This document shows positions 18,135 through 26,302 of a stretch of 64,000 nucleotides of DNA, piece after piece; within the stretch, counting starts at the first letter, position 1; each line of letters starts with the position of its first letter. A program made the position numbers and the translations under genes. This stretch comes from Engelhardtia mirabilis (GTDB taxonomy: Bacteria; Planctomycetota; UBA1135; GCA-002686595), in NCBI RefSeq assembly GCF_007748095.1, contig NZ_CP036287.1:682001-746000 (forward strand), written 5' to 3'. The notes under the pieces are model-generated. The model worked only from the letters and a program-made list of their open reading frames with translations. It was not told where the DNA came from and searched no databases.

Positions 18135-18359
18135 TCAGAACCCCAACTCGACCGAGTTGCTGGGAAACGTCACCGGCTGCGGGGCGCCGGGGGCCAGCAG
18201 GAGGTAGGCGTGGTCGACCGATCGATCAATCAGCACCAGGGTGCCCAGGGGGATCGCCACGCCGGCCTGGGCGCGGCCGTCGGCGTCGAGTACTCCGAGG
18301 CCCATCGTCAGCGGCGCCGCGCCCAGGGACGCCGTGCGGCGCAGGAGTCACTCGAAGTC
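18135..18359 (-). pseudogene. Decayed C-terminal fragment of an FG-GAP/VCBS secreted protein
   Basis: Translated on the minus strand from an in-frame TGA (18350-18348) to the stop at 18135, the fragment ends GLGVLDADGRAQAGVAIP...SVDHAYLLL...SNSVELGF. This is nearly the C-terminus of the intact protein encoded at 20169-21674 (DHAYLLLDPG...SNAVELAF). DNA similarity is strong over about 190 nt and fades through the TGA. There is no start and no upstream body. It is most simply the surviving 3' end of a tandem paralogue. The 112 nt between it and 18022 hold nothing recognisable. Confidence 0.75.
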
Positions 18360-18554
18360 AGAGCGGATCCCGGCGACCCGCTACGCCGGTTCGGCCTGCC
18401 GCACCGCCTCGTCCGGAAGCTCGGGCTGCCAACAACGGATGCATCGCTCCGTCGCGCGAACATGGAAAACTCGCGTCGCGCGGAGCCGGTACCCGCGGCG
18501 GCTCGAACGGCGCTGAGCTCCTCCTAGCGTTGAACACAATCTCTTCCTCGCGCC

Positions 18555-18971
18555 ATGACCAGTGATCATTCGTCGCTCGACGACGTGAATCTCGCATACC
18601 TCGGCATGAAGGCGGAACCCGACGGTCGGCCAAGCGTGGCAAGCTCGGCCCGTCGACTTGGTGTACGGGTCGGCGTTGACGTCCATCCGGATCAGAGAGG
18701 CTTCGGCGACTACGGTGGAGGCGGGATGTCTGTTGCCCCAGATGATCTGATGCACCTGCCGCCGCACCGCAGACCCAAGGTACTTTCTGGAACTGGATTG
18801 GATCCTGTGTTCCAGGTCTCGAGTTCAGACCTCGGATCTGAACTGACCCTGCGGCGCGATCGTGCCGACCATGCGCTCGCAGAGCCGGGCGGGCGGGTGC
18901 TCCTCGGGACATTCGAACGGGCGCTCTCAGAGTCACGCAGCCAGTGGACCATCGAGTACCGAGATGACTGA
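18555..18971 (+). CDS. Small protein with a GGMSVAPDD / LPPHRRP motif (possibly toxin-like), first of three overlapping genes
   Basis: 138 residues from ATG 18555. The conserved-looking core is GGGMSVAPDDLMHLPPHRRPK...SGTGLDPVFQV, followed by LLGTFERALSESRSQWTI. I associate this motif arrangement with small uncharacterised proteins and polymorphic-toxin C-terminal domains, some of them Tse2-like, but I cannot confirm the family from the sequence. Its last 8 nt overlap the next gene (ATGACTGA), indicating translational coupling. Codon use is less GC-rich than neighbouring genes, consistent with acquisition. Confidence 0.55.
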   Translation: MTSDHSSLDDVNLAYLGMKAEPDGRPSVASSARRLGVRVGVDVHPDQRGFGDYGGGGMSVAPDDLMHLPPHRRPKVLSGTGLDPVFQVSSSDLGSELTLRRDRADHALAEPGGRVLLGTFERALSESRSQWTIEYRDD

Positions 18972-19239
18972 AGACGTTCCGTCGAGCGCCGCCGACCGTT
19001 ACCACCGCCTCGAGTCGCAACGACTCCGCGCTCAGGCGCTCGGTACGATCTCCGAGGGCCAGTTGGACGCGTGGCTCGAGAAGCTCGACGAGCTCTGGCA
19101 CTACATGAACTCCGAGGAGCGGGTTGAAGCAAATCGACGCGCTAGCCAGGTTGTGAACTCGTCCCACGAGTCGGACCTCGGCCTTCGCGACGTGCCAGTC
19201 GAAGTCGGCGGATCCCGTCTCCCGAGGACAGCCGCTTGA
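18964..19239 (+). CDS. Small helical protein of unknown function, second of three overlapping genes
   Basis: 91 residues from ATG 18964, inside the end of the preceding gene. The sequence RYHRLESQRLRAQALGTISEGQLDAWLEKLDELWHYM suggests an amphipathic helical protein that could bind a partner. The tail is polar and probably disordered. Size, position and coupling would fit an immunity or antitoxin partner of the preceding protein, but no family is recognised. It ends in TTGA, which is also the start of the third gene. Confidence 0.5.
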   Translation: MTEDVPSSAADRYHRLESQRLRAQALGTISEGQLDAWLEKLDELWHYMNSEERVEANRRASQVVNSSHESDLGLRDVPVEVGGSRLPRTAA

Positions 19240-19634
19240 AGCTTTTCTCGGCGCAGCGCGTCAAGAACGACGATGGCGTTGTGGGGATCAACACCTATCG
19301 GTATCACGTTGATGGCGACCGAGTCGACGGGGACGACATCGATCAACTCGGTGGGCGTGCAAGGCTCGAGATCAATCACTTCGACCTCCCTCCTGGTCGG
19401 AACCAGGTCCTGAGTTTCCTCGACGTTCTGACGCCCGACGACACCGGCCTCGAGCAGATCGCCGAGTGGATCAAGGAGGTCCATGGGGACACTGAGATCG
19501 AGGCACCTCCCATCATCCGTCGAGACGAGGAGCGTGGTGTCTTGCGACTCAATCTGGTGCGGGGCCTCGTTCCGACGTGGCGGGAGGAGTTGCGGGATCT
19601 GGCGGGTCGACTCCTGCTGCTGTTGCCGGATTGA
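19236..19634 (+). CDS. Protein of unknown function, third of three overlapping genes
   Basis: 132 residues from TTG 19236, overlapping the previous stop by 4 nt (TTGA). The product is moderately acidic and has alternating strand/helix stretches (NTYRYHVDGDRVDGDDIDQLGGRARLEINHFDLPPG, then GLEQIAEWIKEVHGDTEIEAP). No motif is recognised. The short overlaps with both upstream neighbours argue that all three are real and co-translated. Confidence 0.5.
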   Translation: MKLFSAQRVKNDDGVVGINTYRYHVDGDRVDGDDIDQLGGRARLEINHFDLPPGRNQVLSFLDVLTPDDTGLEQIAEWIKEVHGDTEIEAPPIIRRDEERGVLRLNLVRGLVPTWREELRDLAGRLLLLLPD

Positions 19635-19684
19635 AGGCTCGGAACAGGCTTGTTCGTGACCACGCAGACTGGTCTCGACGACCC

Positions 19685-19765
19685 GCCGGCCACGCCGGCC
19701 ACGCCGGCCACGCCGGCCACGCCGGCCACGCCGGCCACGCCGGCCACGCCGGCCTTGCCGGCCAT
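19685..19765. repeat. Tandem array of the 9-mer GCCGGCCAC
   Basis: Seven perfect head-to-tail copies (19685-19747) are followed by two one- or two-base variants (GCCGGCCTT, GCCGGCCAT). The unit is a multiple of three and reads Gly-His-Ala on the plus strand, but the frame around it has no credible gene. It lies in the otherwise empty 534-nt space between 19634 and 20169, in which I see no other gene. Confidence 0.9.
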
Positions 19766-20168
19766 GCGGCCCCTGCCGGGAGTCTTCGCGCGCCTTACAG
19801 CCTCGACGACCTGACAGGGTCGTCGGCGGGGTCGGACGCGCGCAGAGCCCCGGCAGAGACCGAATAGGGGCCTCCGGCCTCACGGTGATTGGATCGTCCG
19901 AGCTCGCTGAAGGGATAGCGTCGCGACCGACTCCCGCACACGCCCGGTCTGGATGCCCTCTCTCTGCGTTGGGTTCGGGATCGCCTCGCGCGACCGAGGC
20001 GTGCCCGAAGGGAGGCCGAAGCCGCGGACGACCCGGGGCCGACGCGCTTCGAGGCAAGGGGGGCTCCGCCTGAGCCGTTCCCCGAACTCTCGAACGGGCG
20101 AGTGCGCTACCGCAGAGAGCGAGCGACGATCGACGTCGAAGCCCGACGTCGACGCGCACGCAACAGGC

Positions 20169-21674
20169 TCAGAACGCCAACTCGACCGCGTTGCTGGCGA
20201 AGGTCACCGGCGCTGCCGCGCCGGGGTCCAACAAGAGGTAGGCGTGGTCCACCGAGAGGTCGATCAGGGCCAGGGTGCCAGGCGGGATCGCCACGCCGGC
20301 CTGGGCGCGGCCGTCGGCGTCGAGGACGCCGAGGCCCATCGTCAGAGGCGCGGCGCCGGGGTTGGTGAGGGTGAAGTCGAAGTAGGGATCGACCGGGTTC
20401 AGGGGCAGGGTCACCGAGCCGATCGGCAGGCCCGGGGAGGTGCCGCTGAAGGAGCCGAGGATCACGTAGATCGCGCCCGCGTGGCCGGGGCCGGCGTCGA
20501 GGGTCAGCGGCTGTGTCCCGCCGCCGAAGGGGCTGAGCGAACCCGTCAGCGAGCAGAAGCTCGACCCGGCCGGGCAGATCGTGTTGCGGTGCACCAGGAT
20601 GCGGTTCGTCGCGCCGTGGACGGTGACCGCGTCGTCGTAGCCGTCGCCGTCGAAGTCGGCCAGGGCCAGGTCGCGCAGGTCGCCGGCGGTGGGGTAGGGG
20701 GGGATCGAGGCCTTGGGTGCGAGCTGCTGCACGTTGGCGCCGATCACCAGCGCTCCGCTCGTCTGCGTGCCCACCAGATCGGTGCGGCCGTCGGCGTCCA
20801 GGTCCCCGGCGGCGATACGCCCCTCGGCCAGGAACAGGCCGCCGAAGGAGGGGAAGGACCCGCTGCCGTCGTTGATGAAGTAGCCGGCTTCGGTGGCCAG
20901 GAACTCGCTCTCGACCTGGGCCAGGTCCGGGTAGCCGTCGCCGGTGAAGTCGGCGACCACGCCCCAGGTGCCGGTGCCCGAGGCGATCAGGGGCGGGTCG
21001 GCGGTCAGCCCGCCCGCGCCGTCGTTGCGCACGAGCAGGAGCGCATAGGGGATGTCGATCTCGTGGTACAGGGCCAGGTCGATGTCGCCGTCCAGCTCGA
21101 AGTCCCCGGCGGCGAAGTGCAGCAGCGCCTGACCGACGACCGTGTCGACGCGCGTGGGCAGGCTCAGGTCGCCCGCGCCGAAGAGGGTCGTGATGCCCTC
21201 GAGGCCGTGGCAGGCCACCACCGCGTCGAGGTTGCCGTCGCCGTCCATGTCGAGCAGCTCGACGGTGCGCGGCGAGGCGCCCACGCTCCAGGTGCCGGCC
21301 AGGGTGAAGCTCCCCAGGCCGTCGCCGGCGAGGACGCGCACCACGCTCTCGACGCGATCGCTGACCGCCAGGTCGAGGTCGCCGTCACCGTCCAGGTCCC
21401 CCGTCGCGACGTCGAAGGGCGTGCCGCCGACGGCAACCGGGATCGGGCCGTTGAAGGTCGCGTCACCGACGCCCAGCCACAGGGAGAGCTGGCCGGTCGT
21501 GGGGTGGGTGACGAGCAGATCGAGGGTTCCGCCCGCGTCGACCTGGGCCACGGTGACCCGGTTGGGCTGGGGCGGGGAGGGCAGGAGCGAGGTCGTGAAG
21601 GGCGCCTGCTGGGCAAGGGCCATCGGGCAGAGGGCGATCGCGAGGACCGTGATCGGGCAAGCCGCGTGCTTCAT
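20169..21674 (-). CDS. Secreted FG-GAP/VCBS repeat protein
   Basis: 501 residues with a signal peptide (ACPITVLAIALCPMALAQQ). At least five calcium-loop repeats of D-x-D-x-D-G type are visible: DLDGDGDLDLAVSD, DMDGDGNLDAVVAC, DFTGDGYPDLAQ, DLDADGRTDLVGT and DFDGDGYDDAVTVHG, making a beta-propeller of about seven blades. The last roughly 120 residues (LSPFGGGTQPLTLDAGPGHA...VELAF) are a separate beta domain also seen in the proteins at 24813 and 26303. It is likely surface-exposed or released and involved in binding. A decayed copy of its 3' end lies at 18135-18359. Confidence 0.85.
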   Translation of the reverse strand: MKHAACPITVLAIALCPMALAQQAPFTTSLLPSPPQPNRVTVAQVDAGGTLDLLVTHPTTGQLSLWLGVGDATFNGPIPVAVGGTPFDVATGDLDGDGDLDLAVSDRVESVVRVLAGDGLGSFTLAGTWSVGASPRTVELLDMDGDGNLDAVVACHGLEGITTLFGAGDLSLPTRVDTVVGQALLHFAAGDFELDGDIDLALYHEIDIPYALLLVRNDGAGGLTADPPLIASGTGTWGVVADFTGDGYPDLAQVESEFLATEAGYFINDGSGSFPSFGGLFLAEGRIAAGDLDADGRTDLVGTQTSGALVIGANVQQLAPKASIPPYPTAGDLRDLALADFDGDGYDDAVTVHGATNRILVHRNTICPAGSSFCSLTGSLSPFGGGTQPLTLDAGPGHAGAIYVILGSFSGTSPGLPIGSVTLPLNPVDPYFDFTLTNPGAAPLTMGLGVLDADGRAQAGVAIPPGTLALIDLSVDHAYLLLDPGAAAPVTFASNAVELAF

Positions 21675-21756
21675 GGCCCGAGACTAGCAGCCGTTGCCCG
21701 ATCGCGTAGGCCATGGAGATCGCGGGTCGCGCGCCCGGTCGACACCGGCCTCAGGG

Positions 21757-23523
21757 TCACCAGTGCAGTGCCGTCGCGATCGGCTCGTCCCCGCCCGGAC
21801 CGAACCGCAGGACCTGCCCCCCACGATAGGTCAGCACCGCGATCGAGCCGTCCGCCAGGGCGGTCAGGCACAGGATCCCCGCGCTCCCCGGTGGCGGCTC
21901 GATCCAGCGCGCGACGCTACCGTCCGCTCGAACCAGGGCGGCGATGCTCCCATCGGCGGTGACTGCTGTGACGCAGCTCAACGAGCCTTCCCCTTCTGTG
22001 GCTTGGAGGACGGTGGCGGTTCCGGCCCACCACCGAACCTTCCTGCCCGATGTGTCGAGATCCCGGCGCCCGCCTTCGCGGACGTCGACGATCGAGAGGC
22101 GGGCGCGATCGCCGACCAGCGCCTTTCCATCGGCCAAGGCACAGACGATCGAATCTCGCGCTTGCATCCAATCGACCGCCAAGAGCTCACCCGCTTCGGC
22201 GTCGAGGGACCTGTACTCGGTGATGGTCTGTCCATTGGCGGACGGGCGGACGAGACCTCGGAAGATCCACAGCCCATCGACCAGCCAGCCCTCGACGTAT
22301 TGGACCCTCCAGCCCGCGGCGGCCAGGACCTCCTCGGTCACGGGAGTCGCACCGGGTGCCGCAACGAACGCGCGAGCACCGCTACCGGCGCGGCTCAACC
22401 GCCAACCCCCGCCGGCGGGAAGGGCAAGGGTCCAGCCGCCGTCGCCGATGGTGTTGAAGGGCTCCAGGTCCGCAGCGCTGAGCTCTGCGCGATCGATCGC
22501 GAGGATCTCCCCGTCCGAGCCGACGATCTCGGAGTCGCCGTCCTGCTTGTGGAGGACTCCGAACGGAAAGCGGTTGGACCTGGTCGAGACCGTCGTGTGC
22601 GCTGGCCAGAGGTCGTCGCCGAGCACGCCCGCCGCGACCGTCTCGCCCGTCTCCAGATCGATCACGACCGGGAAGCTCGGCCATTGCTCGTCCCGCAGCA
22701 TCGCGAAGGCGTGGCGGCCGTCGGTGTGCAGGAACGCGCTGCGTACTTCGAGGTTCGGACTGGAGAGATCCAGAGTCGTGACGCCAGCGAGGTTCGCTCC
22801 GGCCTCGAACCACGTGGGCGCGATTCCGATCGAGCCGGCGAGGGCCACGGTGCCCGCGCGCTTCCAGGTGGCCCATTCACGCCTGGAGCCGATCGCCATG
22901 CTGGACAAGGCCGCGAGCGCACCGCCGATCAGCGCGCAGGTGAGCCACAGGCCGATCGGTGGGTCCGGTCGCAGCCGGCCCATGACGATCTCGTGCAGCG
23001 CGGCGGGGAGCGCGAGCAGGGCGAAGACGCAGGCGCCGCCGGGCGCGGCCAGGAACCCACGCGGCAGGAACGACGAGCAGGCCATGGACCACAGGGCCAG
23101 GGCCACCGTTCCGCCGAGGATCAGCCCGACCATCGGCTCGGCCTGGAGCGAGGAAGCGCCGCTCGCGAAGAGACGGCTAGCGACAGTGGCGGACTCGCTT
23201 CCGACCACGGCTGCCGCGACGAGCGCTCCGAGCAGGACCGCCAACTTGACCAACGCGACCTGACCGAGTGACACCGGCTGGCGCCGCAGCCACTCCTGCG
23301 TCCCCTCGTTGCGCTCGCGCGCGCCGATGTCGCAGCCCATGGCGATGGCGACGATCGCGGTCAGGCACACCGCCGCCGTGTGGGCGAAGGTGGCTGAGTC
23401 CACGAACAGGTCGTCCGCCAACCAGCCGGTGACGAGGCAGCCGACGATGACGAGGGCCGCGGCGACCAGGAAGGCGGGAGCCTGCTCGCGCAGCTCCTTG
23501 TGGGTCAGGGCTAGCAGACTCAT
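21757..23523 (-). CDS. ABC transporter permease with a fused propeller-like C-terminal domain
   Basis: 588 residues from ATG 23523, overlapping the ATPase stop as ATGA. About the first 270 residues carry six hydrophobic helices (for example AFLVAAALVIVGCLVTGWL, VCLTAIVAIAMGCDIG, MVGLILGGTVALALWSMA) and the ABC-2-type motif ARERNEGTQEWLRRQPVS. The remaining roughly 310 residues are soluble and repetitive, with blade-like units such as PVVIDLETGETVAAGVLGDD and CLTALADGSIAVLTYRGGQ. ABC-2 permeases normally lack such a domain. It forms a three-gene operon with the ATPase and the GntR regulator. The exported substrate is unknown. Confidence 0.75.
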   Translation of the reverse strand: MSLLALTHKELREQAPAFLVAAALVIVGCLVTGWLADDLFVDSATFAHTAAVCLTAIVAIAMGCDIGARERNEGTQEWLRRQPVSLGQVALVKLAVLLGALVAAAVVGSESATVASRLFASGASSLQAEPMVGLILGGTVALALWSMACSSFLPRGFLAAPGGACVFALLALPAALHEIVMGRLRPDPPIGLWLTCALIGGALAALSSMAIGSRREWATWKRAGTVALAGSIGIAPTWFEAGANLAGVTTLDLSSPNLEVRSAFLHTDGRHAFAMLRDEQWPSFPVVIDLETGETVAAGVLGDDLWPAHTTVSTRSNRFPFGVLHKQDGDSEIVGSDGEILAIDRAELSAADLEPFNTIGDGGWTLALPAGGGWRLSRAGSGARAFVAAPGATPVTEEVLAAAGWRVQYVEGWLVDGLWIFRGLVRPSANGQTITEYRSLDAEAGELLAVDWMQARDSIVCALADGKALVGDRARLSIVDVREGGRRDLDTSGRKVRWWAGTATVLQATEGEGSLSCVTAVTADGSIAALVRADGSVARWIEPPPGSAGILCLTALADGSIAVLTYRGGQVLRFGPGGDEPIATALHW

Positions 23524-24254
23524 GCGGCGGCTCCGTCCGGTCCGGGGGTGGTCTGGGTCAGGAGCGCGCGCAGGGCGGCGGCGCTGTGCTCGAGTTGGGC
23601 GTCGCCGACGGCCTGTTCGCGCAGGGCCCCGCCGTCCATCAACAGCGCCCGGTCGGCGATGCGCGCGGCGATGTCGAGGTCGTGGGTCGATACCAGGGTC
23701 GCGGTGTCCTCGAGGTCGACTTCGGTCAGGAAGGCGCTCAAGAGCCCGTCGCGGGCCACCGCGTCGAGGCCGGCGAAGGGCTCGTCCAGCAGCAGCAGCC
23801 GCGGCCGCGCGGCCAGGGCCAGGGCTAGCTGAACCCCCGCGGCCTGGCCGCGACTGAGCTTCGAGATGCGGCCACGCCGCGGCACCGCCAGGGCGTCGGC
23901 GGCGCGCCACAGGCGGCGGTCGTCCCAGGTCGGATAGCAGCGCCGCGCGAAGCGCGCCGCAGTGGTCAGGCTCATCCACGGCGGTAGGTCCGGCAGGCTC
24001 GGCACGAAGCCGATCGCGGCGCGGGCGGCTGCCGAGCGCGATGGGTCGGCTCCGCACACCCGCACGCTGCCACTCTCGGCCCGCAGGGTCCCCGCGAGCA
24101 CCCGCATCAGCGTCGTCTTGCCCGCGCCGTTGCGACCGAGCAGCACGCACAGCTCGCCCGGCGCCAGGCCCAGTTCGAGGCCGCGCAGGACTTCGCTGCG
24201 CCCGAGTTTCACACCCACGCCGCGCAGCCGCGCGATGTCGTTCGTCTCACTCAT
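23520..24254 (-). CDS. ABC transporter ATP-binding protein
   Basis: 244 residues from ATG 24254, overlapping the GntR stop as ATGA and the permease start as ATGA. Walker A GRNGAGKTT, signature LSRGQAAGVQLA, Walker B LLLLDEPFAGLD and H-loop STHDLD are all intact. It powers the permease encoded next. GntR(YtrA)-ABC pairs like this are often induced by cell-envelope antibiotics or handle small envelope-active compounds; that role is an inference from context. Confidence 0.9.
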   Translation of the reverse strand: MSETNDIARLRGVGVKLGRSEVLRGLELGLAPGELCVLLGRNGAGKTTLMRVLAGTLRAESGSVRVCGADPSRSAAARAAIGFVPSLPDLPPWMSLTTAARFARRCYPTWDDRRLWRAADALAVPRRGRISKLSRGQAAGVQLALALAARPRLLLLDEPFAGLDAVARDGLLSAFLTEVDLEDTATLVSTHDLDIAARIADRALLMDGGALREQAVGDAQLEHSAAALRALLTQTTPGPDGAAA

Positions 24255-24637
24255 GCTGGTCTCCTCTTCGACTCGGCCGTGCGTACCCGTTCTGACAAGT
24301 CCTCGATCGAGTGCCCCGCGCGCAGCGCCGTCTCCAGCGCCCGCTCGAAGTCGCTCCAGGTGGTCGCCGCACGTCGCTGGCGCGCGATCTGCGGGCCCGC
24401 TTCGGTCACGAACACACCCCGGCCGCCCTCGCCGCGCACGGCCCCGATCAGGTCGAGCTCGCGGTAGGCGCGGGCGACCGTGTTGTGGTTGACGAGCGCC
24501 AGGCCGGCCAAGGCACGCACGGAGGGGAGCTTGTCCCCGGGGGCAAGGTCGCCCCGGGCGATCCCGTCCAGGCAGCGCTCCACGAGCTGCTGGGAGGGCG
24601 GCTCGGGGGCCTCGGTATCCACGCGCCAATCGATCAC
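24251..24637 (-). CDS. GntR-family regulator, YtrA subfamily
   Basis: 128 residues from GTG 24637. The N-terminal winged helix (QLVERCLDGIARGDLAPGDKLPSVRALAGLALVNHNTVARAYRELDLIGAV) is typical GntR. The short roughly 40-residue C-terminal helical tail, with no large effector domain, marks the YtrA subfamily. These repress their own ABC transporter operon. A perfect inverted repeat, CGTACCA-N6-TGGTACG, lies 3 nt upstream of the start and is the likely autoregulatory site. Confidence 0.85.
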   Translation of the reverse strand: MIDWRVDTEAPEPPSQQLVERCLDGIARGDLAPGDKLPSVRALAGLALVNHNTVARAYRELDLIGAVRGEGGRGVFVTEAGPQIARQRRAATTWSDFERALETALRAGHSIEDLSERVRTAESKRRPA

Positions 24638-24640
24638 AGC

Positions 24641-24660
24641 CGTACCATCGTCCTGGTACG
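24641..24660. promoter_or_regulatory. Probable GntR/YtrA operator
   Basis: CGTACCA (24641-24647) and its exact complement TGGTACG (24654-24660) are separated by TCGTCC. The site abuts the GntR start, so a bound dimer would block transcription initiation or the ribosome site of the whole regulator-ATPase-permease operon. The specificity assignment is inference from position and symmetry. Confidence 0.55.
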
Positions 24661-24662
24661 GC

Positions 24663-24719
24663 GGGACGCTTTAGGCGGACGTCAGGTGCCAGGCACAAGA
24701 CCGCCGCCTAAAGCGTCCC
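24663..24719. repeat. Palindromic repeat of the GTGCCAGGCAC family (copy 1)
   Basis: A perfect 16-bp inverted repeat (GGGACGCTTTAGGCGG at 24663-24678, complement at 24704-24719) frames a loop containing GGTGCCAGGCACA and ACCGCCGCC. The inner sequence is shared with 26249-26294 and 29796-29930. It lies in the space between the GntR operon and the plus-strand secreted gene at 24813. Confidence 0.8.
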
Positions 24720-24812
24720 CGAATTGCGGTGACATCCTCGGTCCGCATCGGATGGACAGACTGGCCGGGCTCTCCCGACCCTCACCTCCCGGCCCTCACC
24801 TCCCTTCCCTCG

Positions 24813-26225
24813 ATGCCCAAGCTCGCCGCGCCCCTTGCCGTCCTGTTCCTCAGCTCCGCCGCCCTGGCCCAGACGTCGTCGGGTCTGTACAGCGGCGAGC
24901 TGGTGCTCTACAGCCCCGCCCTGAATGGAGTCAGCTCCTCGTCGGGCGGTATCGCCCTGATCGACCCGCTCAGCGGCGCCATCAGCAAGCCCTACGCCTT
25001 CCACGCCACGCTCCAGTCCGACGACTGCCTCGCCTACGACCCCTACCGCGACCGACTGATCTTCGGCGCCGCCTTCAACAACGGCGATCCGATGGAGCTC
25101 TGGGCGGGGGACGCCCTCGGCAACGTGCAGAGCCTGGGATTCGTCGGGACGACGGTCCGCACGATCGCGGCGGCCGGTGACGGCCGCATCTTCCTGCACT
25201 CGACCCAGCTGCCGCCCAACTCGATCCAGTGGATCGACGCGGTCGGGCAGGTGCATCTGCTCCAGGACGCGACCGGTCAGCCGTGGCAGGGGCAGAGCAG
25301 CTGGTGGGGCCACATGGAGTACGACGCCGAGCACAACGCTCTGCTCCTGGCCTCGCGCGGCCTCACGTCGGCCTGCGGCGCACCCGACGTCTCGGTCCAG
25401 CGTCTCGACCTCTCGGCCGATGGGACGCGCGTGGTCGCCGAGACCTGCACGCACTTCCCGGTGGTCCCGACCGGCGACGGCTTCCCGGTCGGTCTCTCGA
25501 GGATCGACGGCGACTCCTGGCTCCTGAACGTCCACACCGGCAAGTCGGGGTCCCAGCCACGCATGCTGCGACTGACGGTCGAGCCGCTGGGCTTGAGCGT
25601 CTACTCCTACACCGACAATCCCAGCGCGGCCGCCAGCAACGCCGGGGTCTACAGCCACGCTCGCGGGCAGGGGGTGCTGCTGGACACCGGCGGGAACGTG
25701 CTGCGAGCCTTCGGATTCGGAGAGGGCGGGGCCGGCACCGTCTTCACGGTGGCCGACGTGCTCTCGCCGGTCGGTACGGCCAACGAGAGGGCGAGTCTGG
25801 TCGAAGTTGGACCGACGGGCGGTCCTGCGGGCCTCGTTTCCCTCGGGCTCGGCGCCATCTCCCTCGCCCAGGGTGGCTCGCAGGTCTGGACCCTCGACGC
25901 CGGCGCGGCCTTCGCCGGTCGCCCCTACGTGATCCTGGGTTCCGCCACGGGCTTCGCGCCGAGCTTCGTGCTCGACGGGACGCCGGTGCCCCTCGTGATC
26001 GACGCTTGGACGACTTTCACCCTGGTCAATGCCAACACGCCACTGCTCACCGGCACCGTCGGCTTGCTGAATGGCAGCGGCGGGGCGAGCGCCAGCTTCA
26101 ACGTGCCCCCCGGAGCGCCGGCGAGCCTAGCCGGCGCCACCCTCCACCACGCCGCGATCACCTTCGGCCCGACGTTCGGCGTCGACTTCGCGAGCAACCC
26201 GGTGGCGGTGCAATTGGTCCCCTGA
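24813..26225 (+). CDS. Secreted protein with lineage-type C-terminal beta domain
   Basis: 470 residues from ATG 24813, which opens a clear signal peptide (PKLAAPLAVLFLSSAALAQT). The first about 340 residues look like a beta-propeller (GALIDPLSGAISKPYAFHAT-like blades, CLAYDPYRDRLIFGAAF, MEYDAEHNALLLASRG). The last about 130 residues (ISLAQGGSQVWTLDAGAAFAGRPYVILGSATG...FASNPVAVQLVP) are the same C-terminal domain as in 20169-21674 and 26303-27907. No catalytic motif. Probably surface-attached or released. Confidence 0.75.
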   Translation: MPKLAAPLAVLFLSSAALAQTSSGLYSGELVLYSPALNGVSSSSGGIALIDPLSGAISKPYAFHATLQSDDCLAYDPYRDRLIFGAAFNNGDPMELWAGDALGNVQSLGFVGTTVRTIAAAGDGRIFLHSTQLPPNSIQWIDAVGQVHLLQDATGQPWQGQSSWWGHMEYDAEHNALLLASRGLTSACGAPDVSVQRLDLSADGTRVVAETCTHFPVVPTGDGFPVGLSRIDGDSWLLNVHTGKSGSQPRMLRLTVEPLGLSVYSYTDNPSAAASNAGVYSHARGQGVLLDTGGNVLRAFGFGEGGAGTVFTVADVLSPVGTANERASLVEVGPTGGPAGLVSLGLGAISLAQGGSQVWTLDAGAAFAGRPYVILGSATGFAPSFVLDGTPVPLVIDAWTTFTLVNANTPLLTGTVGLLNGSGGASASFNVPPGAPASLAGATLHHAAITFGPTFGVDFASNPVAVQLVP

Positions 26226-26248
26226 CGCGCGGCCCAGCGGGTGAGGAA

Positions 26249-26294
26249 GCAGACGTCGGGCGGCGGCTGGGTGCCTGGCTCCTGACGTCCGCCC
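26249..26294. repeat. GTGCCAGGCAC-family repeat (copy 2, degenerate)
   Basis: Read on the minus strand it shares GGCGGACGTCAGG, then GCCAGGCAC and CCGCCGCC, in the same order and spacing as copy 1 at 24663-24719. It fills the space between the convergent genes ending at 26225 and 26303. The flanking arms of copy 1 are not kept. Confidence 0.65.
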
Positions 26295-26302
26295 ACCGAA
26301 GG

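Noticed and set aside
19685..19765. CRISPR array
   Set aside because: The repeats are contiguous 9-mers without spacers and no cas genes are present.
19577..19867. Possible Gly-His-Ala repeat protein encoded through the 9-nt array
   Set aside because: The open frame exists only because the 9-mer lacks stops; flanking residues are not protein-like and there is no ribosome site.
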